Below, piece after piece: positions 16,256 through 23,784 of a DNA stretch of 52,279 nucleotides. The stretch is taken from contig CAWJRO010000032.1 of NCBI GenBank assembly GCA_963845285.1, positions 1-52,279 of the forward strand. The letters are read 5' to 3'. Under the pieces are notes generated by a model, which was not told the DNA's origin, ran no database searches, and worked only from the letters and a program-made list of their open reading frames with translations. A program made the translations under genes and the position numbers. The DNA is from Methanobacterium_C sp963845285 (lineage in GTDB: Archaea > Methanobacteriota > Methanobacteria > Methanobacteriales > Methanobacteriaceae). Numbering within the stretch: the stretch's first letter is position 1; each line of letters begins with the position of its first letter.

Positions 16256-16909
16256 TTATACAAAAATTTTAACAACTTTTTCAATAGCTTCTTTTTTTAT
16301 CAAAATAGAAACTTTAAAACCTTCTTCTAGAACCATATTTGACTGAGGAATGATTATATCACTATTTTTGTCCTTGTAAATGGCACATATAATATAATCT
16401 GTGTTTGGGCTTAGTTCACCAACAGTTTTACCTATAACTTTAGAATTTTTGATTGGTATATTAAGTAGTTCTGCTTTTCCCTTTCCTAGTATAACTAGAT
16501 CCGCAATCTTTTCTCTTATAATCAGTTTTTCAAGGTAGCTTGCAACTGTAAGCTCTGGACTTACAACAGAATCAACTCCTATTTTCTTGAAAATGTTCTC
16601 AAGTAGGGGGTTGTTGATCCTGGCAATTAATTTAGTATTTTGGTATTCATTGACCATTATGCATGCCATAAGGTTGGTTTTATCGTTCCCAGTTGCAGCA
16701 ACAAATGCATCTGCATTGTTTATGTTGGCTTCCTCAAGGATCTTACCATTTGTGCCGTTACCACAAATAACCATGACATCAATGCTAGAAGTAGCATTCT
16801 CACATATTTTTTGGTCCTTTTCTATTAGGGTAATGTCATGTCCTTCTTGAGATAATAATGAAGCGAGTTTTAAACCTACTCTTCCTCCCCCTATGATCAC
16901 AACATACAT
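16256..16909 (-). CDS. trkA: Trk potassium uptake regulatory subunit
   Basis: 217 residues from ATG 16909 (MYVVIIGGGRVG), with GGGGTG before it; the form from GTG 16918 is 3 residues longer. Peripheral subunit that gates TrkH in response to nucleotides. RCK_N Rossmann domain: GGGRVG near the start and an acidic residue after the second strand (LIEKD); RCK_C domain from about 135 (LLNIPIKNSKVIGKTVGELS). Single-unit TrkA like KtrA. Its stop is 33 bases before the proposed trkH start, so the two form an operon read leftward. Confidence 0.92.
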   Translation of the reverse strand: MYVVIIGGGRVGLKLASLLSQEGHDITLIEKDQKICENATSSIDVMVICGNGTNGKILEEANINNADAFVAATGNDKTNLMACIMVNEYQNTKLIARINNPLLENIFKKIGVDSVVSPELTVASYLEKLIIREKIADLVILGKGKAELLNIPIKNSKVIGKTVGELSPNTDYIICAIYKDKNSDIIIPQSNMVLEEGFKVSILIKKEAIEKVVKIFV

Positions 16910-16918
16910 GTTAAACAC

Positions 16919-17238
16919 CCCTTATACCTTTATACCAAACTAAAACACCTTTAAAACTACTTAAGTCAATATAACAGTGTTATACTCGTTTAAATTTTAT
17001 TTTAAGAACTAATAAAGATCGTATCAATTAATATATAAACTTTCTCTAAGATTAACAAGAAAGTACACGGGTAACTTAATTTCTGTGTAAAAAAACATAA
17101 CCCCAATCAATTTAAACTTGTGCAATTAAACCAAATTTATCTTAGGTAATTATGTGAAACTGTTTTATAACTCTCTGGAATTTTTCCAAAAACTTTAAAA
17201 ATAAAATTAGAGAAAATGGTTAATAGATAATTATTTTA
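16919..17238. other. Divergent promoter region between trkA and the antiporter
   Basis: About 320 very AT-rich bases. It must hold the leftward trkA promoter and the rightward promoter of the fluoride riboswitch transcript (AT-rich TAATAGATAATTATTT at 17219-17236 lies just before it). No gene or clear operator seen. Confidence 0.5.
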
Positions 17239-17292
17239 TCTGGCGATGGAGTTCGCCTCATAACCGCGTTTTTTTACGCTGATAACTCCTAC
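17239..17292 (+). promoter_or_regulatory. Fluoride riboswitch (crcB motif)
   Basis: The sequence from 17242, GGCGATGGAGTTCGCC, then AACCGCG, a T-run, CGCTGATAACTCCTAC, matches the crcB motif. Stem GGCG/CGCC; stem GCG/CGC; pseudoknot GGAGTT (in the first loop) with AACTCC at 17284-17289. Such RNAs bind fluoride with Mg2+ and switch on fluoride-resistance genes. It lies 35 bases before the antiporter start. AACTCCT (17284-17290) can instead pair with AGGAGTT (17314-17320), which overlaps the ribosome site, suggesting translational control: fluoride frees the site. Confidence 0.93.
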
Positions 17293-17326
17293 TTTTCAAA
17301 AATAGAAATTAGGAGGAGTTGGTAGG

Positions 17327-18481
17327 ATGTATGCGGATTTGTATCCTTTAATTTTAGGAGTTCTTATTTTAGTTGCTAGTTTAATATCTTTGAGAACAGG
17401 TCTTGCAGTGGCAATAATAGAAATTCTTTTAGGTGCTATTGCGGGAAATCTGGGTATATTACAGCCAGAGGCTTGGATGGTTTATGTTGCAAGTTTTGGA
17501 GGTATTTTGCTCACGTTCCTTGCAGGTACTGAGGTAGATGTGGATCTCATGAGAAGAAAATTTAAAGAAAGTGTTCTCATAGGATTATCATCGTTTTTAG
17601 TCCCATTTATCTGTGTGTTTCTGTTCACATTTTATATGTTGACTTGGAACATACAAGCATCTTTAATAGCTGCCATAGCACTTTCAACAACATCTGTAGC
17701 TGTGATATATTCCGTATTGGTTGAAACAGGACTTTCTAAAACAGAACTTGGTAAATTGTTAATGGCATCAACTTTCATAACAGATATGTCAACAGCAGTG
17801 GCTTTGAGTTTGCTCTTCATGAAACCAACAGTTTACACAGTTCTTTTCATAGTAGTTTCCCTTGGGGTGATAGTTCTTGCATCCAGATTCTCTGAATGGT
17901 TCTTTAATAATCCTAAACTCAAAGATAAAGTTGTTGAGCCGGAAATAAAATATGTTTTCTTATTATTGTTGATCTTTGTGTACTTTGCACAACTGGGAAA
18001 TGGTCAAGCAGTTTTACCCGCCTTTTTAATGGGACTTTTAATGTCAAAACATTTCACAGAAACATCATGTACCAAAATGGTGAACAGCAGACTTCGAACA
18101 GTGGCATATGCAATTATAACCCCCGTATTCTTCATAGTTGGGGGTTTAAAAGTGTCTGCACCACTTATAATGGGTGCATTAGGACTTTTCATCATATTCT
18201 TTGCCATAAAAATAGTTTCCAAATTTGCAGGAGTTTACTTCCTAGCAAAAAAATACATACCACATGGAAGCATGTACACAACATTATTAATGAGCACAGG
18301 ATTAACCTTTGGTACAATAGCCAGTGTATTCGGCTTTAACGCAGGATACATAACACAAGTTCAATACTCCGTACTTGTAGGGGTTGTAATTGCAAGTGCA
18401 GTTATACCAACATTTATAGCACAAAAATGGTTCATGCCACTCCACTCAGAAGACATAGTAGACATGAATATTGAAAAATAG
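17327..18481 (+). CDS. Na+(F-linked)/H+ antiporter, CPA2/KefB type
   Basis: 384 residues with about 12 membrane helices. Cation/proton antiporter of the CPA2 superfamily: motifs TFLAGTEVDVDLMRRKFKES, ALSTTSVAVIYSVL (unwound helix region) and TFITDMSTAVALSL, where a single Asp stands in the place of the ND/DD pair. Ribosome site AGGAGGAG at 17311-17318, ATG 17327. Being under a fluoride riboswitch, it is likely induced by fluoride and helps survival, as is known for Na+/H+ antiporter genes behind this riboswitch; the exact ion is not known from sequence. Divergent from trkA. Confidence 0.88.
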   Translation: MYADLYPLILGVLILVASLISLRTGLAVAIIEILLGAIAGNLGILQPEAWMVYVASFGGILLTFLAGTEVDVDLMRRKFKESVLIGLSSFLVPFICVFLFTFYMLTWNIQASLIAAIALSTTSVAVIYSVLVETGLSKTELGKLLMASTFITDMSTAVALSLLFMKPTVYTVLFIVVSLGVIVLASRFSEWFFNNPKLKDKVVEPEIKYVFLLLLIFVYFAQLGNGQAVLPAFLMGLLMSKHFTETSCTKMVNSRLRTVAYAIITPVFFIVGGLKVSAPLIMGALGLFIIFFAIKIVSKFAGVYFLAKKYIPHGSMYTTLLMSTGLTFGTIASVFGFNAGYITQVQYSVLVGVVIASAVIPTFIAQKWFMPLHSEDIVDMNIEK

Positions 18482-18639
18482 AATATTTAATATAACTTTA
18501 AATTCTTTTTTTTAAAATTCTTTTTATTTTCCCGGTGCTTACAAATATTTTACACATGGAACTTCAATAATTATCACTAATTTCTTTAAATCTAGTTGAA
18601 TTCATTTGAAATCTAATCTTTTCAAATCAATTTCAATTT

Positions 18640-18772
18640 CCTCAGCCAAAGATACTTGGAGGGTTGACATGATCTTTCACAATTACAACTCAACTCCTTA
18701 GGAATAGCCTTTTTAAGTTTTGCAAGACTAATATTATGCAAATTTGCATATCCTCCAGGTTGTCCAAGCCTA
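18640..18772 (-). pseudogene. Broken copy of the 3' end of an early viral gene
   Basis: The 133 bases closely match the last part of the gene at 19924-20370 (both end CCTCCAAGTATCTTTGGCTG on the minus strand), but indels after GGATAT break the frame. It lies between the antiporter gene and the early operon and overlaps the stop of the next gene. It marks a duplication at the right edge of the ion-transport cassette. Confidence 0.8.
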
Positions 18773-19141
18773 ATCAAACTCTAAAACTTCTTCACTTATA
18801 GTTTCACCCACATTTGTTTCAAATATTAAGTCTACCTCAACATTGTATGCTGTCATTTGTTGACGTCGCATCCGTAATTGTTCCCGAATTTCATGTTCAA
18901 CCGTTTTGAAGTCCTCTTTATTTTTTAAAACAACTGTGATTTGTGCCAGCTTATTTCTTTCATCCCTAAAACCATAAGCTTCACCTGTAACTTTTTTTGA
19001 TTCCAGATATTTCTTTATAGTTTTCACGGCCCTGTCAAAGTCTGTAAAGATATTTCCCACTTTTCGTGCATCAAAGTCCACATTTGCATCATTAGTGCCC
19101 GTGGCATTCATGGTTCCGTCCTGTGGTTTGTCTGTTTCCAA
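18770..19141 (-). CDS. Hypothetical early viral protein
   Basis: 123 residues. Begins with TTG at 19141, supported by GGAGG 7 bases upstream that lies in the end of the preceding gene. Mixed alpha/beta, charged (RAVKTIKKYLESKKVTGEAY ... NVEVDLIFETNVGE). No family recognised. Last gene of the early operon before the pseudogene fragment. Confidence 0.55.
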   Translation of the reverse strand: METDKPQDGTMNATGTNDANVDFDARKVGNIFTDFDRAVKTIKKYLESKKVTGEAYGFRDERNKLAQITVVLKNKEDFKTVEHEIREQLRMRRQQMTAYNVEVDLIFETNVGETISEEVLEFD

Positions 19142-19144
19142 GTT

Positions 19145-19300
19145 TTAATCCTCCTTTTTTTTAAGTTTTAATGGATTCATGAAGAGTCTGCCCATGATTT
19201 CCTCAACTTTTGAATGTTCATATTTTGCATTAATTTTTATTTCTGAGACATTTTCATACTCAGTTACTTTGCCTGTGCTAAAGATCAGTTTAACTTTCAT
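19145..19300 (-). CDS. Small early protein, 51 residues
   Basis: MKVKLIFSTGKVTEYENVSE and following. ATG 19300 has GGGGATT directly upstream. Its end carries the ribosome site of the next gene. Two-strand plus helix pattern; no family recognised. Confidence 0.55.
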   Translation of the reverse strand: MKVKLIFSTGKVTEYENVSEIKINAKYEHSKVEEIMGRLFMNPLKLKKKED

Positions 19301-19429
19301 TTAATCCCCTTTCATTTCATTAATCATAAACTTAATAAAATCCTTTCGTTCAGCTAGTGGAACATATATACGTTGTCCAAGAATTATTTTTATTAATTCC
19401 TCATCAGAAAATCATCCAAAATTAATCAC
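19301..19429 (-). pseudogene. Small early gene interrupted by an in-frame TGA
   Basis: A frame from GTG 19429 reads MINFG, then TGA at 19412-19414, then FSDEELIKIILGQRIYVPLA and on to TAA at 19301. The part after the TGA has good coding character and ends with the ribosome site of the next gene. It is probably a 42-residue gene with a nonsense mutation; the ribosome site is weak, so this is tentative. 19430-19593 holds nothing recognisable. Confidence 0.35.
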
Positions 19430-19593
19430 CTTCTTAAAATAAACATCCACCTCCACAAAGATAAAATATACTCTTTTATCCATGAACTCATCTATTTTTA
19501 TAAATTTGATAAACCATTTCTTTTAGCTATTTTTCCATTATTTTTTTAGGTTAAACTAAAAACAGAAAAAGATTTAGGAAATCTTAAATAACA

Positions 19594-19716
19594 AAAAAGG
19601 AAATGGGTTAAGCGTGAGTTCCCGGAACTCACAGGTTCAGAAACTTAATGGTTTCTGAATAACATACTTTGGTACAGAAAGGGCTTTGGTGTGGCTCATC
19701 CCACACCTCCCTTTTT
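19594..19716. ncRNA. Cloverleaf-like three-hairpin element 2
   Basis: Closing stem AAAAAGG (19594-19600) with CCTTTTT (19710-19716). Inside: GTGAGTTC-CCG-GAACTCAC (19614-19632), TTCAGAAAC-TTAATG-GTTTCTGAA (19636-19659), GGTGTGG-CTCATC-CCACACC (19688-19707). All stems are perfect. Read on -, the element ends in CCTTTTTT like a terminator and contains a 20-codon frame starting with ATG at 19697 behind GGGAGGT. Same three-hairpin plan as element 1 at 11403. It separates the zinc-ribbon gene from the last early genes. Confidence 0.6.
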
Positions 19717-19728
19717 ACATTTAAACTT

Positions 19729-19905
19729 CTATTTTTCTCCTTCCGCATTTGGAAATATTACAATCTTTTTACCGACCCATTTTTCCATTGAATCTTCATA
19801 AACAAAGTTTCCACAAGTTTTACACTTGTAAACTCCTTTATTTTTAGAACCGTATTTTTCCCTAAATTCCATTTCTTTTTCGCATTCTTTGCAGATAACA
19901 CTCAT
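19729..19905 (-). CDS. Zinc-ribbon protein, 58 residues
   Basis: MSVICKECEKEMEFREKYGS then CKTCGNFVYED: two CxxC knuckles (Cys5/Cys8 and Cys28/Cys31) 20 residues apart, a classic zinc ribbon. ATG 19905 behind an ideal GGAGGA. Small viral zinc ribbons usually bind nucleic acid or partner proteins; exact role unknown. Confidence 0.7.
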   Translation of the reverse strand: MSVICKECEKEMEFREKYGSKNKGVYKCKTCGNFVYEDSMEKWVGKKIVIFPNAEGEK

Positions 19906-19923
19906 AAGATTCCTCCTTTATCC

Positions 19924-20370
19924 TCAGCCAAAGATACTTGGAGGATCCACATGATGTTTCACAAACTTACAACTCAACTCCTTCGGAATAGCCTGCTTAA
20001 GCTCTGCAACACTCAAATGATGCAACTCAGCAATATCCTCCAAACGGTCCAAGCCAATATAACCAAGATTGTTTATGATTGCTACCACTAATTCTGCTAT
20101 TTCCTCAACTGATTTAGTTTGTTCTGGTTCTATTTCTGCTTGTAACTCCATCTCCAGGTCATATTCCTTCATCAGACTTTCACGTCGTGCATCACACTCT
20201 TCTATTTCAAGCTTTAACAGTTCAGCCCTGTTACTCACAGCAATCCTCCTCCGCAGGTAATCCTCATAATCTTTGGTTCGATCCTGGATTAATGGTTTTG
20301 ATTTTCGGTATAAATCAAAATCTATTTTCATATAAATGCCTTGATAAGGTTTACCTTTATCTTTCACCAT
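19924..20370 (-). CDS. Hypothetical helical early protein
   Basis: 148 residues, helical, with a coiled segment (AELLKLEIEECDARRESLMK) and a C-terminal part that looks like a small HTH/helical domain (LGYIGLDRLEDIAELHHLSV). ATG 20370 overlaps the end of the upstream gene by 14 bases with GGAGCT before it; MKIDFDLY (20331) is an alternative start. Broken relatives occur at 18640-18772 and at 43911-44107, so the gene is a repeated recombination partner. No family recognised. Confidence 0.6.
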   Translation of the reverse strand: MVKDKGKPYQGIYMKIDFDLYRKSKPLIQDRTKDYEDYLRRRIAVSNRAELLKLEIEECDARRESLMKEYDLEMELQAEIEPEQTKSVEEIAELVVAIINNLGYIGLDRLEDIAELHHLSVAELKQAIPKELSCKFVKHHVDPPSIFG

Positions 20371-20563
20371 CTTTTAGCAGCTCCCTTTTCTCCATTTCTT
20401 CCTCGTAACGTTCTTTCATACTCTGTCTGCTTTTTAATTTACTTTGAAGATCCTCACTATTGGGGTGTCGATCTGTTAATGTTTCAAGATTTTTAACCTC
20501 ATGTGAAACTTCAATCCAAGCAGTTTTAAGGTCCATTAAACTTAATTCAGAGATTTTAAACAT
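20357..20563 (-). CDS. Hypothetical helical early protein, 68 residues
   Basis: Start ATG 20563 (MFKISELSLMDLKTAW) is chosen because GGAGGT lies 7 bases upstream; the longer frame to 20608 would run through the previous gene. Two long charged helices (EVSHEVKNLETLTDR, SRQSMKERYEEEMEKRELL), probably a coiled coil. Overlaps both neighbours by a few bases, so translation is coupled. Confidence 0.6.
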   Translation of the reverse strand: MFKISELSLMDLKTAWIEVSHEVKNLETLTDRHPNSEDLQSKLKSRQSMKERYEEEMEKRELLKDGER

Positions 20564-20864
20564 TCTTATACCTCCAAACTTTCCGAGTATTTTTAGTTCG
20601 TGGATCATATTTTGTCCGGTTATTGAAACCTAATTGATCAGCCATTTTACGGCCCATATACCGTACAGCCTTCTTACTGTTATGTAATGTCCTGTAACTT
20701 GGATGGATTAATTTTAAATCCTTTAAATACGTGTACATCAGTTCTGAGGTTGATTCTCCAAAGTTTTTGATAAACCATTTCTCGAAAGATTCTAAATCGT
20801 CTGAATTTTTTATCTGCTTATCCCAGGTTACCCAGCCGTTAAGTGATAATGCTGTTTGAACCAT
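20556..20864 (-). CDS. Hypothetical early protein, 102 residues
   Basis: ATG 20864 behind AGGAGG. Helical with many aromatic residues (LNGWVTWDKQI, FEKWFIKNFGE) and a basic C-terminus (YDPRTKNTRKVWRYKNV) suggesting nucleic-acid contact. No family recognised. Confidence 0.55.
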   Translation of the reverse strand: MVQTALSLNGWVTWDKQIKNSDDLESFEKWFIKNFGESTSELMYTYLKDLKLIHPSYRTLHNSKKAVRYMGRKMADQLGFNNRTKYDPRTKNTRKVWRYKNV

Positions 20865-20949
20865 CTACTTCCTCCTGTTTATTTTGTAAATAAACACTTC
20901 TAAGGACTTATAAAAAAAATAAATCAGTATATTTAAAAAAAATAGAAAT

Positions 20950-21159
20950 TTAATCCACATAACTATACAAATGATCATTCCTTTCAATGTGATCAGAATG
21001 CTTCATAATCCATGCAACCCGCTTAGTATCCACACACCTATTATAAGGCATATCTACAGCTACTTGTCTGGCTGATAATGCTTTTCCAGCTGTTTTAAGT
21101 ATTTTTTCAGCTGCATGCATGATTTTGATTTGTGTTTCTTTCTTTGTTTTGCCAGTCAT
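20950..21159 (-). CDS. Small DNA-binding protein, winged-helix-like
   Basis: 69 residues: MTGKTKKETQIKIMHAAEKI helix, then AGKALSARQVAVDMPYNRCV as a probable HTH and a short wing (SDHIERNDHLYSYVD). Its start overlaps the end of the SWIM gene by 53 bases in another frame. Possible early regulator. Confidence 0.5.
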   Translation of the reverse strand: MTGKTKKETQIKIMHAAEKILKTAGKALSARQVAVDMPYNRCVDTKRVAWIMKHSDHIERNDHLYSYVD

Positions 21160-21424
21160 TTTTCCAATCCCTTTTTAATTCAAACAGTTTGAAATGTGCT
21201 GCCTCACAATGCTTACACAACCAGGATCCCGGTTCATTGACGTGACTCTTAAAATCATAACACTCACAATACCAGGAACCCTGGTTGTAATAAACACTCC
21301 AAACCTCTCCTTTTGAACCTTGAACTTCAAACTCATAATAAGCATTTTCCACATCTGCTTCTACAAGTTTGACACATCCTCCCTGGTACAGGGTCCATCC
21401 GGATTCAACCCTATTTGTTGTCAT
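21107..21424 (-). CDS. SWIM zinc-finger protein
   Basis: 105 residues. Residues about 53-80 read WYCECYDFKSHVNEPG ... WLCKHCEAAHFKL, matching the CxCx(n)CxH SWIM zinc finger (Cys, Cys, then Cys-Lys-His). SWIM proteins act in DNA repair, recombination or protein-protein contact. ATG 21424 lies after an A-rich stretch. Early operon position suggests replication or host takeover. Confidence 0.6.
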   Translation of the reverse strand: MTTNRVESGWTLYQGGCVKLVEADVENAYYEFEVQGSKGEVWSVYYNQGSWYCECYDFKSHVNEPGSWLCKHCEAAHFKLFELKRDWKNDWQNKERNTNQNHACS

Positions 21425-21498
21425 TTTTCTTAAAGTTTATTTGGTGTAACATTTGCCAGATAACTTGTGTAGGGGCATCTGAGAAGTAATTAAATACA

Positions 21499-22059
21499 CT
21501 AATCAAATTTAACACCCTTAACCACTCTTTTAACATCGTCAAGCTCTTTCTTAGTAAAATCTTCACTAGGATCATTGTACATCTTCAAAGCCATAGCAGT
21601 GATGGTTTTTTCATTGATTTTCTCATGTTTATCTTCTAATTTAAGTGATATGCCCTCCACAATTGCCCATGTCTTTGAGTCATCTTCCAAGTTCATTTCA
21701 GGTTGTTTAGGTTTTGCTTTTTTCACCTTTGAACCAGGGGCTCTTCTGAACACTTGGAACATTTTGAAAGGTTTCTTTGGCGGTTTAGTAGGCTTTTCAC
21801 CTTGATAAATGATTCCCACTTCATAGCCTATTTGAACATTCTTTAACTTATTATTCAAGGCTTCGGTTCCAAACACAACCCATTCTCCCTCTTCATTTTT
21901 GATTGTGTACATGTTTGCCCTGTTTACGCCCACATTTTCACGTTTGTTAATGTAAATTCCTTGTAATTGGTCTCCTTTCTTCTTTGGACACCATGTATCA
22001 TTTTCAAAGTCAGGCATTTCCTCCCAGCCTTCTGATGCTTTAAATTTCACTTCGGACAT
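21499..22059 (-). CDS. Single-stranded DNA-binding-like protein (OB fold)
   Basis: 186 residues from ATG 22059 (MSEVKFK), with GGAG and GTGAT before it; the frame to 22086 overlaps the previous gene. Residues about 25-105 have the pattern of phage OB-fold ssDNA-binding proteins: LQGIYINKRENVGVNRANMY, WVVFGTEALNNKLKNVQIGY, EVGIIYQGE, then KPFKMFQVFRR. The C-terminal part is charged. Likely protects ssDNA during viral replication; family match is by pattern, not by search. Confidence 0.55.
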   Translation of the reverse strand: MSEVKFKASEGWEEMPDFENDTWCPKKKGDQLQGIYINKRENVGVNRANMYTIKNEEGEWVVFGTEALNNKLKNVQIGYEVGIIYQGEKPTKPPKKPFKMFQVFRRAPGSKVKKAKPKQPEMNLEDDSKTWAIVEGISLKLEDKHEKINEKTITAMALKMYNDPSEDFTKKELDDVKRVVKGVKFD

Positions 22060-22064
22060 GTTTA

Positions 22065-22655
22065 TCACTCTCCTGAAAGATGCCATTCACCATATTTAGG
22101 TTTGTTCTCTTCTTTTGGTGCACTATTTGCTTCAACTTTAATTGAAGCTTCTCTTCTAGCCACTATATCCGCTGCCATTTCTGTTCCTGCTTTTGCCTTT
22201 CTCTCTGCTTTTTTCCTTGCTACCTTTTGTTCTGTGGTTTCTTTAGGCTCTTCCTTTGGGTGCTCTTTTCTAAAGTCCTTTACCTTCTTATCCATGTACT
22301 TATAAACCTCATTCTTGGCCCTTACAACATCCTTTATTTTCTCTTCAAATTCCAAATCACCTTTAAAAATTGCAGATTCCGCCCTTTCAAGTTTATCTGT
22401 AAAGGTTTTAACTTCAAACCTCTTAGTCCATCCCTTTTTGAAGTTAGATATATCATAGGATGTCAGTTCAATTTCCTCTTTTTCCACACTATTTTGAATC
22501 TTTTCTATTCTCTTATCAGATGCCACTACACCTTTTAGATTAGGGTTTGATTCCTTTTTCCTCTGTTCTATTTCCTCATCAGTGACTGGTATTTTCTTAA
22601 ATTCTTCTATATTTCCATTCAGTTCAGCTTCAAGTTTTTTTATTTGATAATCCAT
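22065..22655 (-). CDS. Hypothetical charged coiled-coil early protein
   Basis: 196 residues, rich in Lys and Glu, with probable coiled coils (EIEQRKKESN, TTEQKVARKKAERKAKA) and no cysteine. Lies immediately before the OB-fold gene and overlaps its long form, implying co-expression. No family recognised. Confidence 0.5.
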   Translation of the reverse strand: MDYQIKKLEAELNGNIEEFKKIPVTDEEIEQRKKESNPNLKGVVASDKRIEKIQNSVEKEEIELTSYDISNFKKGWTKRFEVKTFTDKLERAESAIFKGDLEFEEKIKDVVRAKNEVYKYMDKKVKDFRKEHPKEEPKETTEQKVARKKAERKAKAGTEMAADIVARREASIKVEANSAPKEENKPKYGEWHLSGE

Positions 22656-22669
22656 GTACTGGCATTTTA

Positions 22670-22885
22670 TTACCTCACAGCCTCTTTAAAGAACTTCTTT
22701 TGAGAATCAAGCACGGCTCTAACTTGTGTTATATTCACCTTTGAATCTCGGTTAATGTACAGTACCATTAATTCCGTGTTTATCCCTGCTTTCTCCAAAT
22801 TTTCTAAAGAATTCCTTATTTTCCTTATATCTTCAGCCATCATTTCAAACGCTGATTTCTCTTCTTGTTTTTCCTGTTCAACCAT
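22670..22885 (-). CDS. Hypothetical helical early protein, 71 residues
   Basis: ATG 22885 (MVEQEKQEEKSAFEMM) overlaps the previous stop as TGATG, with AGGAGGG upstream. Helical, acidic N-terminus and a C-terminus RAVLDSQKKFFKEAV. No family recognised. Confidence 0.55.
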   Translation of the reverse strand: MVEQEKQEEKSAFEMMAEDIRKIRNSLENLEKAGINTELMVLYINRDSKVNITQVRAVLDSQKKFFKEAVR

Positions 22886-23136
22886 CAAATCCCTCCTAAT
22901 CTTACACCTTCACTCATTCCCAAAAAACCTAAAAACAAACCTACAATAGCAAATAAACAAATAACTTGTAAAACTTTAACCTTCTCAGGAGTCCAGAAAG
23001 GCTTCTTATGAGGATACAAGGATTGTATAGGCATTTCTTTCAAGCATTTGTTCATTTGGATCTTACAATTCCGATTAGTACACCTGTAATATTCCTGGTA
23101 CTCCTGCATCGGAGCCTCACAAATTGGACAATTCAT
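22885..23136 (-). CDS. Zinc-binding single-pass membrane protein
   Basis: 83 residues. Two cysteine pairs MNCPICEAP and YRCTNRNCK (Cys3, Cys6, Cys19, Cys24) form a zinc ribbon; a hydrophobic helix (LQVICLFAIVGLFLGFLGM, about 56-74) follows. The plan places a metal-binding domain at the membrane. Its start overlaps the previous gene's stop by 4 bases. Confidence 0.55.
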   Translation of the reverse strand: MNCPICEAPMQEYQEYYRCTNRNCKIQMNKCLKEMPIQSLYPHKKPFWTPEKVKVLQVICLFAIVGLFLGFLGMSEGVRLGGI

Positions 23137-23387
23137 GATTCCACCTCCTCACATTCAACAAAATAGTTCCCTTGAGCGTATAAAAAACATATATCACCAG
23201 CTTTCATGGGACGCTCTAACCATGGAATCTCTTCAAAGTCATCTGGAAGTTCATCTATCCTCGTGATAGAAATTTTAATATCATTTCTTGTTGGTAATAA
23301 AGTGGAAAGTGGTTGAAGGCTTTTAAATACATATTTACCTTCATTTGCCAGCTCTTCATCCTGTATGTAATCGTTCCATGAAGGCAT
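23133..23387 (-). CDS. Hypothetical early protein, 84 residues
   Basis: Beta-rich (DIKISITRIDELPDDFEEIP, AGDICFLYAQGNYFVECEEV). It resembles the next upstream gene product in general plan (KAGDKLYVWDYT vs KAGDICFLYAQG), so the two are probable distant paralogues of a small beta-barrel family. Adjacent genes touch without gap. Confidence 0.5.
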   Translation of the reverse strand: MPSWNDYIQDEELANEGKYVFKSLQPLSTLLPTRNDIKISITRIDELPDDFEEIPWLERPMKAGDICFLYAQGNYFVECEEVES

Positions 23388-23603
23388 TTAAATCCCCTTC
23401 ACAAAACAACATTCATAAACCATTCCAATAGGACATGTATAATCCCAAACATAGAGCTTATCTCCTGCTTTGATTGAATTTCTGTCTTTTGGAAATGTAG
23501 GTAATTCTTTGAAATTTTCAGGTTTTTCATTCAATCTAATCTTTACAACGAACCCATTTACAGGTCTGGCATCCCAAAAATAGATAGATCTATATTGTTC
23601 CAT
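23388..23603 (-). CDS. Hypothetical early protein, 71 residues
   Basis: MEQYRSIYFWDARPVNGFVV ... IKAGDKLYVWDYTCPIGMVY. Small beta-rich protein related in pattern to its neighbour at 23133-23387 (FKELPTFPK / DFEEIPWLE, then KAGD). Starts one base after the upstream stop. Confidence 0.5.
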   Translation of the reverse strand: MEQYRSIYFWDARPVNGFVVKIRLNEKPENFKELPTFPKDRNSIKAGDKLYVWDYTCPIGMVYECCFVKGI

Positions 23604-23774
23604 CTAATAGGCCTCCCCTGGAAGTGGTACTGGAAGAACTTCAAACCCATGTATTCCATTCTTGAACTTTTCAGCCTCTTCAGGAGTTCCAAATGTTTGA
23701 AGAACCAATAATGAACCCATAGGATCTTTCACAGGATCTGGAATTTCCATTTGTTTTACAACAGCATACAACAT
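23604..23774 (-). CDS. Hypothetical early protein, 56 residues
   Basis: Start ATG 23774 (MLYAVVKQMEIPDPV) is chosen because GAGGTGGT lies just upstream and because the longer frame runs through the ParB-like gene. Compact alpha/beta (GSLLVLQTFGTPEEAEKFKN). No family recognised. Confidence 0.5.
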   Translation of the reverse strand: MLYAVVKQMEIPDPVKDPMGSLLVLQTFGTPEEAEKFKNGIHGFEVLPVPLPGEAY

Positions 23775-23784
23775 TAAAACCACC

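Noticed and set aside
19412..19414. In-frame TGA considered as a selenocysteine codon
   Set aside because: The surrounding peptide is not a known selenoprotein, there is no visible insertion element, and Methanobacteriales are not known to use selenocysteine.
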